Shown here: positions 1 through 10,230 of the stretch, piece after piece
How positions within the stretch are numbered: position 1 is the stretch's first letter
Layout of the letters: every line of letters begins with the position of its first letter
Source of the DNA: Liquidambar formosana
Lineage: Eukaryota; Streptophyta; Magnoliopsida; Saxifragales; Altingiaceae
Direction of reading: 5' to 3'
NCBI GenBank assembly: GCA_039720395.1
Contig: JBBPBK010000048.1
Span: 62,001 to 126,000 of the forward strand
Length of the DNA stretch: 64,000 nucleotides
Position numbers and translations under genes: made by a program
The notes under the pieces: model-generated
What the model was told of the DNA's origin: nothing
The model's input: only the letters and a program-made list of their open reading frames with translations
Database searches by the model: none

Positions 1-969
1 GTCAAGCCTCAGAAATCTGTAACCTACTAATAACTATAAATTAATACCACATTGAATATGGATTGTGAAAGGCATGTGCACCTAGCAAAAGGTGTACACC
101 CAGGAGGAATCCCACCCTTTCTTCTCTTTTTTTAAACCTTCAGAGCATTTTTAGCTTGCCTTGCCTCAGGGAGAGCCCCAAAAGGCACGCCCTACGTGTG
201 CCTTCTAAAACATTGGGAAGAGGTATTCAGAGTATTCAGATTGTTATTTAACAAAACAAAAATACATAATATACTGCTTTTGAATCCTGAGGAACCAAAG
301 AAAAAAAAATGGTCCTTGTTAGAAAATCTCTCTCTCTCTCTCTCAAATTATTGATTTGGTTGCAATGGTGTAGAGGGTGGTATTAGTGGCAGGGCAGTGA
401 ACAAGTTGATGGTGGTGATGAGGCCAAAAGAAGTGGCAACTGTTGTGTTCATGTTGGAGGTGGCAGTGAAGGTATCAGTTTAGTGAGTAGTCTTTCTCTA
501 AAAGCAGTCAATGCAAATGCAAAACTTCGACACCTAAGAAGAAATATCTCTTAACAAAAAATTATCCTTTTTCTTTTCCATTCGTTTTTATCTACACAGC
601 CAAACAGAGGATAGTGGTTTCCCCAATAATGGTTTTTTTTTTCCTTCTCACTCTCTCATCAATCCAATAAATTTGAACATCATATATGGAAAAAAAAATC
701 CACTCATTGTTTCCCCTAGTGCAACCTTGTGCAACGAAAATTGGAAAAAAAATTATTTTAAACAAGAGAGAGTACCTTGTGTGCTAGGCCACTGTGGAAA
801 AGCTTCCCAGTTACTCTAAGTTTCCAAGGTATCATACCACCAGTACCAATGCAAGGTTGTTTATCTGCTGTATCAATCCAAAACCTGTGGGGAAAACGTG
901 AAAGTCACATCAGCTAAACTAATTCTAGCTAAGCTTTAACAGAGATATCACTAAAGAGATGCTTCATCT

Positions 970-1001
<32 letters not shown>

Positions 1002-1619
1002 CCTTCTCAACAAGAAATATGAATTACTTACAGAGGTCCATTCTTCAACTTAGGAAGCAATCCATCTTTCACGAGTGCATCCACGCCAACCCCAGAAATG
1101 GATGAGTTCTCTTCATTGGCAATAAATACGGCAACCACCGTTGACTTCAATTTTGGCTTTGTTTCCCCCAACACCCTCATTAGTTCAGTTACAAGGGCAA
1201 CATGCCCCAAACAATCAGTTGTTCCACGGCCCCGAAGTTTATCCCCATCAATGCTCAATGAAAAAGGATCAAAATCCTGCAAATAAAATCACCACATGAA
1301 ACATACAAATCATCCCCATATCTAGCATTCTCACCCCCCACAAAAAAAAATGGGAATTTTATATCTCTACACATAACTCAAAATCCAGAATTACAACAGT
1401 TCCTCCAATAAAATGACTGAACCTAGCAAACTTCACCCATTCAGTAGAGACTAGAGACACATTCAATCTACTAAAGGTCTCAAAAAAATCTCAAGAGGAA
1501 AACCCAAATCAGGAGAAACCTAGATTGAGTTTATGAATAACTATAATTTTTTTTTTTCTTTTCTTTTGGTCAAAACTTGAAAGAGATAAATCTTTGAAAC
1601 TGGCAAAACGTCAATTGCT

Positions 1620-1657
<38 letters not shown>

Positions 1658-2165
1658 ACAAACCTAGATTGAATTTCTGAACTACTCGAAATGAGTAAGA
1701 CTCAAACTGACAAAATCGAACGTTACAAAGCCATTTCAGATCAAACCCAGCCAAAAACAATAGGCAAATGTGTGTATACATAAATTTGTGCGTATATAGA
1801 TAGAAAAAGAGAGAGAGGGAAAGGAATCAGACCCAATCACTAGGGTTAGCAGTGACAACATCCATGTGGCAGCCAACGAAAGACAAGATCTTTCCCGGAA
1901 CAGTGCCAGGATACTCGACGATGACGTTGCCTCGGCCAGGAACGTAGGTGACATGGTTGACGACCAAGGGTCCACCGCCGGTGGTGGTGCTGTAGGGGAG
2001 GAGAACGTCGAGGACGTGGTTGGCGACCCTGTCCTCTTGTGGGATCAAGTCTGGCGGGTTGTTCTGTACGTATTTGGACTCTCCGATGAGCTTGGAAAGG
2101 AGGGCGATGAAGGAATTCTTGTTGAGGTCGCTTAGTGCGTCTTTTACGGACGATGAAGAATCCAT
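1..2165 (-). CDS. acetylornithine deacetylase, 5' part (three exons, continues beyond left edge)
   Basis: Plant acetylornithine deacetylase, M20 metallopeptidase family; the known reaction is hydrolysis of N2-acetylornithine to ornithine and acetate in arginine and polyamine supply. Exons on the minus strand are 2165-1833, 1276-1032 and 884-776, all with GT donors and AG acceptors; joined they give one open frame of 228 codons that closely follows the Arabidopsis protein as I remember it. Visible M20 features are GCHMDVV (His100, Asp102, metal and catalytic residues), GRGTTDCLGH (Asp132, bridging metal ligand) and NEENSS (Glu166-Glu167, catalytic and metal ligand). The third exon ends in HSGLAHK, so the dimerisation domain and C-terminal metal ligands are outside the window. 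The start is the first ATG, in the family position. Positions 1-775 are intron 3. No signal peptide is evident. A 1.26-kb Mutator-like element lies 231 bp upstream. Confidence 0.93.
776..884 (-). CDS. acetylornithine deacetylase exon 3
   Basis: This exon is recovered by conceptual splicing. Acceptor cag lies at 887-885, the first base completes the Leu codon from exon 2, and the frame reads FWIDTADKQPCIGTGG and ends HSGLAHK before donor gtact. It matches the plant family over its full length. The next expected block (AINAMELAME in Arabidopsis) is not in positions 1-775. Confidence 0.9.
1032..1276 (-). CDS. acetylornithine deacetylase exon 2
   Basis: Follows an acceptor reading tttgcag and opens with DFDPFSLSIDGDKLRGRG, the conserved M20 block. 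It ends after two bases of a Leu codon at donor gtaagt, so intron 2 is in phase 2. It carries the bridging Asp and the catalytic Glu pair. Confidence 0.92.
1833..2165 (-). CDS. acetylornithine deacetylase exon 1
   Basis: Codes for residues 1-111, from the ATG to Trp111, and ends in phase 0 at a GT donor (minus-strand gtctg). It carries the HxD metal and catalytic motif near its end. The 5' leader is short or unknown; an (AAT)n microsatellite lies about 110 bp upstream of the ATG. Confidence 0.92.
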
Positions 2166-2272
2166 TGGCGATGGGCGTCGCTTTGAGAGATTGAAACCGT
2201 TAGTGAGGAACTGAGACGGAGGTGGAGTACCATTTGAGTGAGGCCGGGGCGCCCTCTTTTCACATTCACAGG

Positions 2273-2306
<34 letters not shown>
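2273..2306. repeat. (AAT)n microsatellite in the acetylornithine deacetylase promoter
   Basis: About eleven AAT units lie 108-141 bp upstream of the start codon, between the gene and the Mutator-like element. Its length is probably polymorphic. Confidence 0.9.
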
Positions 2307-2310
<4 letters not shown>

Positions 2311-2396
2311 TCTCCTAGTTTGTGGATTATCGCGTGCCCTGTCTCTAAGATAATGTCATGTTATCAAATTTGTCAACTATGGAGTAATAAATTTTT

Positions 2397-3290
2397 GGGA
2401 AAATTACACTGAACTCTTTGAGGTTTTGAAAAAAGACACAGACATCTTATGAGGTTTTAAAAATATCACTCACCTCTCCTCAGGTTTGATGAAAATCACA
2501 TGAATCTTCCTTCCATCCATTGACCGTTAGTTGACTAACAAAAATTGTTGATGTCATGCAAAAAAACTTTCAAAAATGCCAAGATTGTCCTTATTGAAAG
2601 TGACAATGCATGGAATGACTAAATTAACCCTAAAGTCAAATTTAAAAATGAAAATGCCCCCAAATATGCTTATTTAATACACATCTCTTGGGTAATCATA
2701 GTGCAACTTGAAATTTTTGGATACTTGTCCAGTCATCACACATAAAAGTAACAAAATAAATAAACAAATGTACAAAATAAACAACTTATTATTTGATTTG
2801 TCCAAAATAACATAAAGTGATTTCAACATGTTATAAAATGATCACATCCATTTATATAACATGGTATCCATTATAGAAATATTTAAAAAGCAACTCATCA
2901 TAAGTACTAAAAACAAAATCTCCGTGCCACCATCCAAAATAAAACTCCTAAAAATTGCCACATGCAAACCATCCTAAGTAAACCCAAAAAAGATGATCTT
3001 CGTTCATGTCATTCATTTTATTGCAACTAAATGGAGGATAAATGGATTTAAAAATGAAAATTTTGATGGTCATTTCCATGGCTCACAACTCATCACATGT
3101 AGTTATGGGTAGGGGTTTGAAATAAAATAGAGCATATAAACCAAAATGTTTGTGAACATGGTCGTTTTCATGGTGGCTTCCATGGCCGGAAGCTATCAAC
3201 ATTTTTTTAACAAATTCAACCCAATTTAAACTGAGAGAGATAGAGAGCTTCATACCTTTTAGGAGTTTGAGTGCATGAGAAAAAGAGATT

Positions 3291-3328
<38 letters not shown>

Positions 3329-3656
3329 AATTTTGAAGCCAAAACCCTAGGGTCACAGCATCATGATAGGTGTTGAAACCCTAGCTGCCATGAAAGCCTT
3401 CTGTAGAGAAAGGCTATGTGACCCACTTTGTCTTTAACATTTATTATTTTTTTATTCTATTTCATTCATAACAGAACATGTCATTTACAATAGGGGTAAA
3501 ATAGTCTTTTAATAATAACTATGATGGTAGCACTAATGGGGAGGAGGTCTATGTGCTTTTCATCAAACCTCAGGGGAGGTAAGTGGTATATTTGAAATCT
3601 CAGGAGAGGTCTGTGTCTTTTTTCAAAACCTCAGGAGAGGTCAGTGTAATTTTTCT
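2397..3656. mobile_element. non-autonomous Mutator-like element, 9-bp target duplication
   Basis: The ends form imperfect terminal inverted repeats of about 105 bp. The left end opens gggaaaattacactga, and the reverse complement of the right end opens agaaaaattacactga. Both arms contain spaced copies of a motif like cctctcctgaggttt. The 9-bp sequence taaattttt occurs immediately outside both ends (2388-2396 and 3657-3665), matching the Mutator superfamily. The interior holds a (GA)n tract at about 3292-3325 and no recognisable transposase or host exon. Long TIRs and the 9-bp duplication are seen directly; the superfamily is inferred. Confidence 0.82.
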
Positions 3657-3895
3657 TAAATTTTTAATATGAAATATTTTAAAATGAATCCACAAACGAT
3701 GTCAAAAGTTTATGAAATAGGAGTGTTCATGGTTTAAGTTTAAAAAAAAAAAAATCAAAGCAAATTGCCAGGTTTAATTTGCCTTTTTTTTATTTTATTT
3801 TATTTTTATGCATTTGGTTTGGTTTTTTTAACATGCAAAAAAATTAAACCAAACAAAAAAAAAAAAAAAAAATCAAAGTACATATAATATATGTT

Positions 3896-4248
3896 TACTC
3901 CCTCCATTCTTTTTTATTTTTCTATTTTGGGATGTCCTAAAATATTTAATCGCTTTCAAAAGTCAAAACAAATCATTATCTTATTTTTCTAAAATACCCT
4001 TTATTTAGTTTATTAAATTTAAAATTACTATTATTATATCACCTATCATATCAAGTGACATTTTAACATAAGAGGGTTAAGAGTAAAGGTGAATTTTATC
4101 GATTGTTTAAAAATAAAATAAAATAAAAAAGACATAGGAGGGTAGAATTGGAAAGTTAAAAAAATTGGATGACATGGCAATGTATTCAATGCATTGTCTT
4201 AATATGTGTGTAATCAAAGTGAGCAAATAAAATGGGACGAAATGAGTA
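3896..4248. mobile_element. Stowaway-type MITE
   Basis: The left end reads TACTCCCTCCATTC, and the reverse complement of the right end reads atactcatttcgtccc; this is the TA-flanked CTCCCTCCGTCCC signature of plant Stowaway elements (Tc1/mariner MITEs). It has no coding capacity. It lies inside the hAT-like element, so it inserted later. A related, more decayed copy lies near 9990. Confidence 0.65.
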
Positions 4249-4431
4249 TTATATATTAAAGTTCAATATGTAAATTTCTTATTTTAATATGTTTCCATTG
4301 AGATACAATATTTAATGTTTTTTTATTTGATAATCTTTAATACTATTATTAAAATTGTTTTTATGTTTAATTTAGATTGTTATTTTTCCCATATGTTATG
4401 TGTCCAATTATACATGATTTGTTACTAATTT

Positions 4432-4645
4432 ACTAGGGACTGTTTAGGAACTTAAAAAACTAGATCAAACTAAATCCAGTACAAAACTATTATCTAATTT
4501 TTAAATAAACCAACTTATAGTTAGTTTGAAAAAAAAAACTGTGTTGTTTAGCAGGAAAAAGAAACTTACCAAACAGTGTCAAAACAAAATTGGCCAGACT
4601 TATTCTCAACTGGCCAGGTTTTCAAGTTTTAATCAACCCCCTACT
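4432..4645. repeat. dispersed repeat, copy A (partner near 25.6 kb)
   Basis: The segment shares an ordered set of blocks with 25590-25815, including tttttaaataaa followed by caact, gca(g)gaaaaaga, and a gacttatt-tcaact-ccag-ttt block. Divergence is high. No terminal structure was recognised, so the class is unknown. Confidence 0.5.
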
Positions 4646-4770
4646 TAATAAGAGAAAACTAAAGAAAACTGTTTCAGTTTGGTTTGATTTGGTTTTTTTA
4701 TACTCTAGTGAGTTTTGATTTAAAAATGTTTACTCTAAAATCGAACCAAACCAAATAATGAACACCCTGA

Positions 4771-6141
4771 TTAAGTATTATCAAATTTTGATAGGTGCAT
4801 TAAAGAAAATCATGTATGATTTTCACTACACTTAGATTGTGATTCATGTTTTCCAGTGTAAAGGGGAATTAGAGATGCTATTACTTCACTGGTGAAAGCA
4901 CTCTGGTTTACCAGTCGAAAGGAACAACTTCAATTTTGATTGTTTGATGTTTTTGATAGGATGTAACTATTTCTAGGGGGGTTTTTTGAAGGATTAATTT
5001 ATTTCCAACTTATTAATGAAAAATAAACTGGTTCACCGAACTTGGGAACCAGAGCTAGACCCAACCTGGAACCTGAGCTAGATAATTACTCCCTGTATTA
5101 TATCATTTGAAACTGAAATTAATAAAAAATTACTTCAGCCACGTTTTGTGCATACTATTTCCATTTTTATTAATGCAAGGCAAGGGATAATGATAATCCC
5201 TTATGGACCACAATCATTCATTGGCAGCCTGCTATGTGCTCATTGCTATGGACCACAATCATTCATTGGCAGCCGGCTATGTGCTCATTGCTCTCCATGT
5301 ACTCTCCACAACTAACTAGCCAATCGAAGGGCTGGCATCGACTTAAACCTAGAACTTGCAGAAGGTAGAAAGGATACCACAAGACTACAAGGTAGGTCAT
5401 TAGTCTAATTCTAAACTTAAACCATATTAAGCCCATGGCCAACGGGTAAAATCTTTTTACCAATAGCTTTGGTAACAAGCAAATGTATTGTGACATATAT
5501 TATTCAATAATTTTTTAGTATGCTAAGCCGTCGTTTTTAGATGGTTATCTTAGATTAAACTTTCTTAAATTTTTAATATAGTGAAATTGTCATATCCTAA
5601 TGAAATACTTGGCTGTGTGGCATTAGTTTCGTGTGTTTCCACGAGATATTGGGTTTCTCTCTTTACTTGAAATGCTTCTGGTGAGATAGGAATGACGGGG
5701 TCATATTGAAAAGCTTCCAAGAACCATATGCTAAGCGTCTATTCTATTCTAAGCATCGTTAGATAACATATAAAAGTTGTAAGAATCTAGTACTTATCAA
5801 CCTAAAATGACACAAAGGCAAATTCCTTAGATAAAACAGTTGGTTTTGATACCCTCGCCTTTTTAAAATATATATATATATATTAAGAAAGTAAAGATTC
5901 TTGTTTTCCGTAAGTATTATTTTTTAATGAATAATGAGAGAAAAATTTAAAACAAAATCACATAATTCTATGAATTAATAAATATTGTTTTCTCCCATGA
6001 TTATCGATTATTCTGAGGGGGACTATATCTTATTACTCCGTAATTTATTACTAATAAGTTGTGTAAGTGCGTAACATTGCGCAATGAGTTGCGCAAGTAA
6101 GTCTTCTGAAAAACGTTAACTAATTAAAATTATTAAAATTT
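4771..6141. other. intergenic, AT-rich, with a 46-bp tandem duplication
   Basis: No gene was recognised. A 46-bp unit beginning atggaccacaatcattcatt is duplicated head to tail at 5202-5247 and 5248-5293 with one mismatch. The minus strand of 5290-5500 has a weak tRNA-like layout that could be a decayed SINE. Confidence 0.6.
5202..5293. repeat. 46-bp tandem duplication
   Basis: Two adjacent 46-bp copies differ by a single t/g change (agcctgc versus agccggc). The high identity suggests a recent duplication or a variable tandem repeat. Confidence 0.85.
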
Positions 6142-7623
6142 AGGGAATATTAGCAATTACTCCTGTATGAGGTCTCTCTTTAGCAATAACTCCATTATAA
6201 GAATTTTTAACTCCTTAACCCAATCTTTTACTATTTTTATCAATGATAAGGACATCTATTTTTTTTTTTTCTATTCCAATAGTAACCTCCCATGATTTGT
6301 ACTCTCCCCACGATCCACCTTCCCCTCCCATCATTTATCTCCTTTTCTTATTCTTTTATTTATTTGTTTTTTCCTTTTTTGGGTTTCCATCTGCAACTAA
6401 CGTCTTCTCCTCCCTCGTCTCCTTCCCCTTCCCCCGATCTACCTTCTCTCTCCCTCCATTGATCTCCCTTTTTTTTTTGGGGGGAGGGGGGGGATTCGTC
6501 TGCAACTCAATCACGGTCTACACTCGCAAGGTGAGATCTTAACGTTGGCGTGGATCTAAACCTAAAGAGACAACAAGAGCTTCTCCGACAACTTTTATGG
6601 GTTTTCTCCGACATCAACACCTAATTCGACGGCTTTTTCTCCAATGCCAACGACAACAACCATCAACTCTAGGTCTGAATTTTTTTTTTAAATACTATTT
6701 TTACAATTCCAGATCTGTATATATATATATATATATATTTTTTTGCAAATCCAGTTTGACTCCATTTTTGCGGGGCTGCTGCTTGGTGTTTGAGTTCACT
6801 CCATAATAATGTTTTTTATAGCATAAAGTAGTAAATTGTTACTGTTTTGACTCCATTTTTAGGGGGCCGTTGCTTAGCATTTGAGTTTACTCCATAGTAG
6901 TGTTTTTTTTATAGCATAAAGTAATACGTTGTTATTGTTTTTTTATATGATTTTTTGAAGACAAAATAATAAATTGTTACTATTGTCGGTATGAATTTTT
7001 CAAAGTACAAAATAGTAACAATTTACTATTTTGTGCTTTGAAAATTTTATATAGTAGTAACAGTTTACTATTTTGTGCTTTGAAAAATTTATATAAAAAA
7101 CAGTAACAGTTTCATATTTCTCGCTATAAAAAACACTCAATCAGTAGTCCTTAAAAATCATTCTTTACAATGGCTTGCTTTTCTTAGATCTATCTTCAAC
7201 TTCTCTCCTCCATAAAGTTTCTTCCCATCAAGATGTTGAATTCTTAGGCGAACGTTTCGCCGGAGGTAAAGGTTTGGAAATCTACAACGATGGTCTTCTT
7301 TGGTGAACTCCCAATCGAAGATGATTAGATGAAACCTTAAACGAGGGTTTTTTTTTTCTTGATTTTTGTCTTCAATGGTTGTTTGCCGGTGATTTTTTTT
7401 TAGGTGAGAATCTTGCCGTTGAATTTTGAAATCATAATCCCTAAATTAATGGGATAAATAATAAAGTGTGATTGGGAGTGGTACGGTTTGTAATTAGTAT
7501 GAAAATTAATTTGAGGGCATTTTTGTTAGTTTGGGGAGAAATGGAGTTATGGCAAAACTATATTTGTTTATGGTTCTATTTTAAAAGGACTCTTATACTA
7601 TGAGGGTATGGCCAAAAATCCCT
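6142..7623. mobile_element. probable Mutator-like element (third TIR element)
   Basis: The left end opens agggaatattagc, and the reverse complement of the right end opens agggatttttggcc. About 30-80 bp inside both ends lies a stronger inverted block, tttagcaataactccatt versus ttttgccataactccatt. The 7-bp sequence aaaattt flanks both sides (6135-6141 and 7624-7630). The interior has a C/T-rich stretch, a T10-G6 junction at 6469-6484, a 91-bp tandem repeat and inverted copies of a motif like aatagtaacaatttactatt. Two plus-strand ORFs of 99 and 69 codons have low-complexity products and are not considered genes. Confidence 0.6.
6756..6938. repeat. 91-bp tandem repeat, two copies, inside the 6.1-7.6 kb element
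   Basis: Both copies start ttgactccattttt, continue with a G-rich block and catttgagtt-actccata, and end with agcataaagta and a gtta-tg block. The second copy starts 91 bp after the first, at 6847. The copies are about 85 percent similar by eye. Confidence 0.7.
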
Positions 7624-8394
7624 AAAATTTATTATCAATTATGGAAAAAACAAATTAGCTACATGTTGGTACAAGTGAGTTGTTTAAAATTATGCGTGTG
7701 TGTATGTTAGGTCCTTTTGAGGTGTATGCTTTTCTACCTTCATCTTACCATTAGGTGTGCATGGGTTTGGGTTATGTTATCTAGGAAGAGAGGAGAGGGG
7801 AGGGGGGGGGGGGGACACACATTACTGAGGGTTTTTTTTTATTATTTATTTAATTTTAAATTAACGATTAGGGGCACCTCAAACCTAACTCCTGCTGAGG
7901 TTTTAGCACAAACTAATCTATTAACGATCTGTATAAGACGCCCTATAGCTATGAGGAGTTAAAATAATGTTCTTTGAGGGCACATCCATGACCTAACCGT
8001 TCAATCAATCTCATTAGACCTACTACTTGATGATTACGCATACATGATGGGAGTAGATCTCAGATATCTAAGTTTGGGAAGAAAAAAAAATGACAGCATG
8101 TGAAAAATATATAACAGGGCCATTCAATTTCGTTGACTCCAGACCCAAATCGCATGCATGGAAGGAAACATAGTGGCGTAGTAGGGCCTTTGAAGTTTTG
8201 AGAAGAGGCCGAGCCAATTATTCTTAAATGTGTTTGGGTAGGGCGCAGAATTTTGGGTTAATTTTGGCAAAATTTGAAGCTGGACCCAAACTTCATGGAC
8301 TAAGCTTGGGTTGAGTAGGTGTAGCGCTTCATGGCCCAATGTGTAGCCCCTATCATTATGGAACCTCCACCAAATTACATAGAGAATGGTTATT
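7624..8394. other. intergenic, no gene seen
   Basis: AT-rich sequence with a G-rich stretch at about 7797-7814 and a T9 run. The ORFs here are short and show no protein similarity I recognise. Confidence 0.5.
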
Positions 8395-8776
8395 GCAGCC
8401 CTTTAATGTTATTTCTACGTCCTACTTATTTTAAATTTGTAATATGCTAAAGGAAAAAGAAAAAAAATACAAGTTTTTAATAAAAACTAGTCATAGGGTC
8501 TATTATAAAATATAATTTTGAACAACTTTGTAAAATAAATGTTTTTTTTCTTTTTTTTTTTTTTAATTTGTCATTTAGGTAGACTTTTTGCCAAAAAATG
8601 AAACAAAAACTATAAATACCAAATAATCTACTTAAACGATAAATTTTAGAAAAATTTTCTTTTGTAAAGTTGTTTTTTCTAGTAGATTAAGCGATCAGTT
8701 TTCATAAAAACCTATCATATTTTTTATAAAATCTTAAAAAAACAAAATAAATGGGGTGTGCATATAACATTGAGGA
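8395..8776. mobile_element. fold-back MITE, copy 1 of a family also found near 51 kb
   Basis: The two halves are inverted relative to each other: left ccctttaatgttat versus reverse-complement right cctcaatgttatat, and left aactttgtaaaataaatg versus right inverted equivalents. The centre carries gtagactttttgcc. The order tttgaacaa - tgtaaaataa - gtagacttttt-gcca is shared with the element at 51016-51421, so these are two members of one small family. There is no coding capacity. Confidence 0.65.
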
Positions 8777-9439
8777 GTATCTTGGGCTTTCCTTCACCAA
8801 CCAACTTGACTTGCAAGATCATGGGCTTTCATTTCTGGACTGACTTACGCCTCGGATAATATCAGTTTTTTCCTCTGTGTCATTCACATCTTGGATTGAT
8901 CCCACAGCAGTTGGACAATCTCCATTAATACCAGTCATGGGAAAAGTTGCTTCAGCTGTGAGTCACAATGTCGAAACACATTCCTCAATAAACCCTTCGT
9001 TAAGGGAAGTGCTATCGTAAGCCGTGATGATCAAAATTTTAAAATTTTCAAAATTTTTAAAATTTTTAAATTTTTTTTTTTTTTTTTAGGTGGGGAAGTA
9101 AAAGATTTACTAAGCACCAAAAATGAAGATACAAAGAATAGGAACAAAAACAGCAGAAGAAGCCAAAAAGGGAGGCACCCATGGAATCGATCCCTTTCAT
9201 AGAGGAAACAACAGTGACAAACGTACAACCAGGTTCATATATATATTTTTTTTAACTTTAGTCATTGGACCGTAACTTGAAGGACAGATTCAAACACCGA
9301 GGATTTAAAACTACCATATTAGTATGCCCCATAGTTAAATGAGTTCCGCTAACATAGATGGGGTTTGTACTTTGTGGGGGGGGAGGCAGTAAGGACCTTG
9401 CTAGGAGGGATAGCACCTATAATGTTTTGTTAATCACGT

Positions 9440-9470
<31 letters not shown>

Positions 9471-9475
9471 CTTTG

Positions 9476-9845
9476 GAGTCTTTTTCTTATAAGGTTAATC
9501 TTAGGTTATCGTCCAAAACCTTATTTATGATTTGAATTTTGCGAAACCAATCATTGGATTAGTTAACTTTATCATGTAGGTGGCGCATGCCAAAAATCAA
9601 GTTGATTCGAAATTGATTGCTATTTGATTCAAAATCTACATTTTTTAATCAATAACAATCACTCGTTTTGGACTTTTATGGATAAAGCATCTCTTATTTT
9701 TGAATCAACTTGATTTTTGACATGCATGATGTTCATACGAAGTAGATCTAATTCAACGGTTGATTTTGCAAAATTCAAATCACAAGTAGGGTTTTAGAGG
9801 ATGACCTAATTTAAAGTTAGGTTAACCTTATAAGAAGAGGACTCT
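9476..9845. mobile_element. fold-back MITE with about 145-bp arms
   Basis: The left arm begins gagtctttttcttataagg, and the reverse complement of the right arm begins gagtcctcttcttataagg. Both continue with gttaa-cct, a ccaaaaccttattt-like block, gatttgaattttgc, and atcaagttgattc. A (TA)n tract borders it on the left. No ORF is present. Confidence 0.72.
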
Positions 9846-9989
9846 ATTTATATGTATGTATTCTAGTTGTTTTTCAAACAAAAAAATTTGTTGTTAGTTC
9901 AAAATTTTTTCTTTTATCTTGTTACTGTAAAGTAGGAAAGAAAATATAAAAAATCGTACACAATTGATTTTTTTGATATTTTGAATTAC

Positions 9990-10230
9990 ATACTTCCTTC
10001 GTTTTTAAATTATTGGTCTCATATCATTTTTTGGGATGTTTCAAAATTATAGTAATATTTGAAAAGTCAATGATTTTTTTTATTTCACTTCCTAAAATAT
10101 CTTTAAAAAGATATTCTCTTTTGTTGTAATGTTTTATACAAAGGCAAAATACAGATGTGAAAGCATTTAATAGGATCTTATAAAAAAAAACTAACGTTCT
10201 TCACAAAAGGAATAAAAATTTAAAAATCAA
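9990..10230. mobile_element. decayed Stowaway-like MITE
   Basis: Opens tacttccttcg and shares a gggatgt-aaaat-aaaagtca block order with the Stowaway at 3896-4248. The right terminus is not clear. Confidence 0.35.

Larger units (their letters stand above)
3718..4770. mobile_element. hAT-like non-autonomous element with nested insertions
   Basis: The left end reads taggagtgttcatggttt, and the reverse complement of the right end reads tcagggtgttcattatttgg. This is the same terminal motif (GGGTGTTCAT) as the better-preserved element at 17381-18088. The flanking 8-mers match at only 5 of 8 positions. Inside are a Stowaway MITE (3896-4248) and a repeat shared with 25.6 kb. The element is old and nested; its exact ends are uncertain. 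Confidence 0.55.

Noticed and set aside
1622..1655. A34 run as a possible retroposon tail.
   Set aside because: It lies inside intron 1 of the acetylornithine deacetylase gene with no retroelement body or target duplication beside it.
6243..6542. 99-codon plus-strand ORF.
   Set aside because: Phe/Pro/Ser-rich product from a C/T-rich tract inside a transposon-like element; no domain recognised.
9031..9228. Minus-strand ORF ending at a poly(T), resembling a LINE 3' end.
   Set aside because: Low-complexity Phe/Leu-rich product, no reverse transcriptase or RNase H motif and no target duplication; too weak to call.
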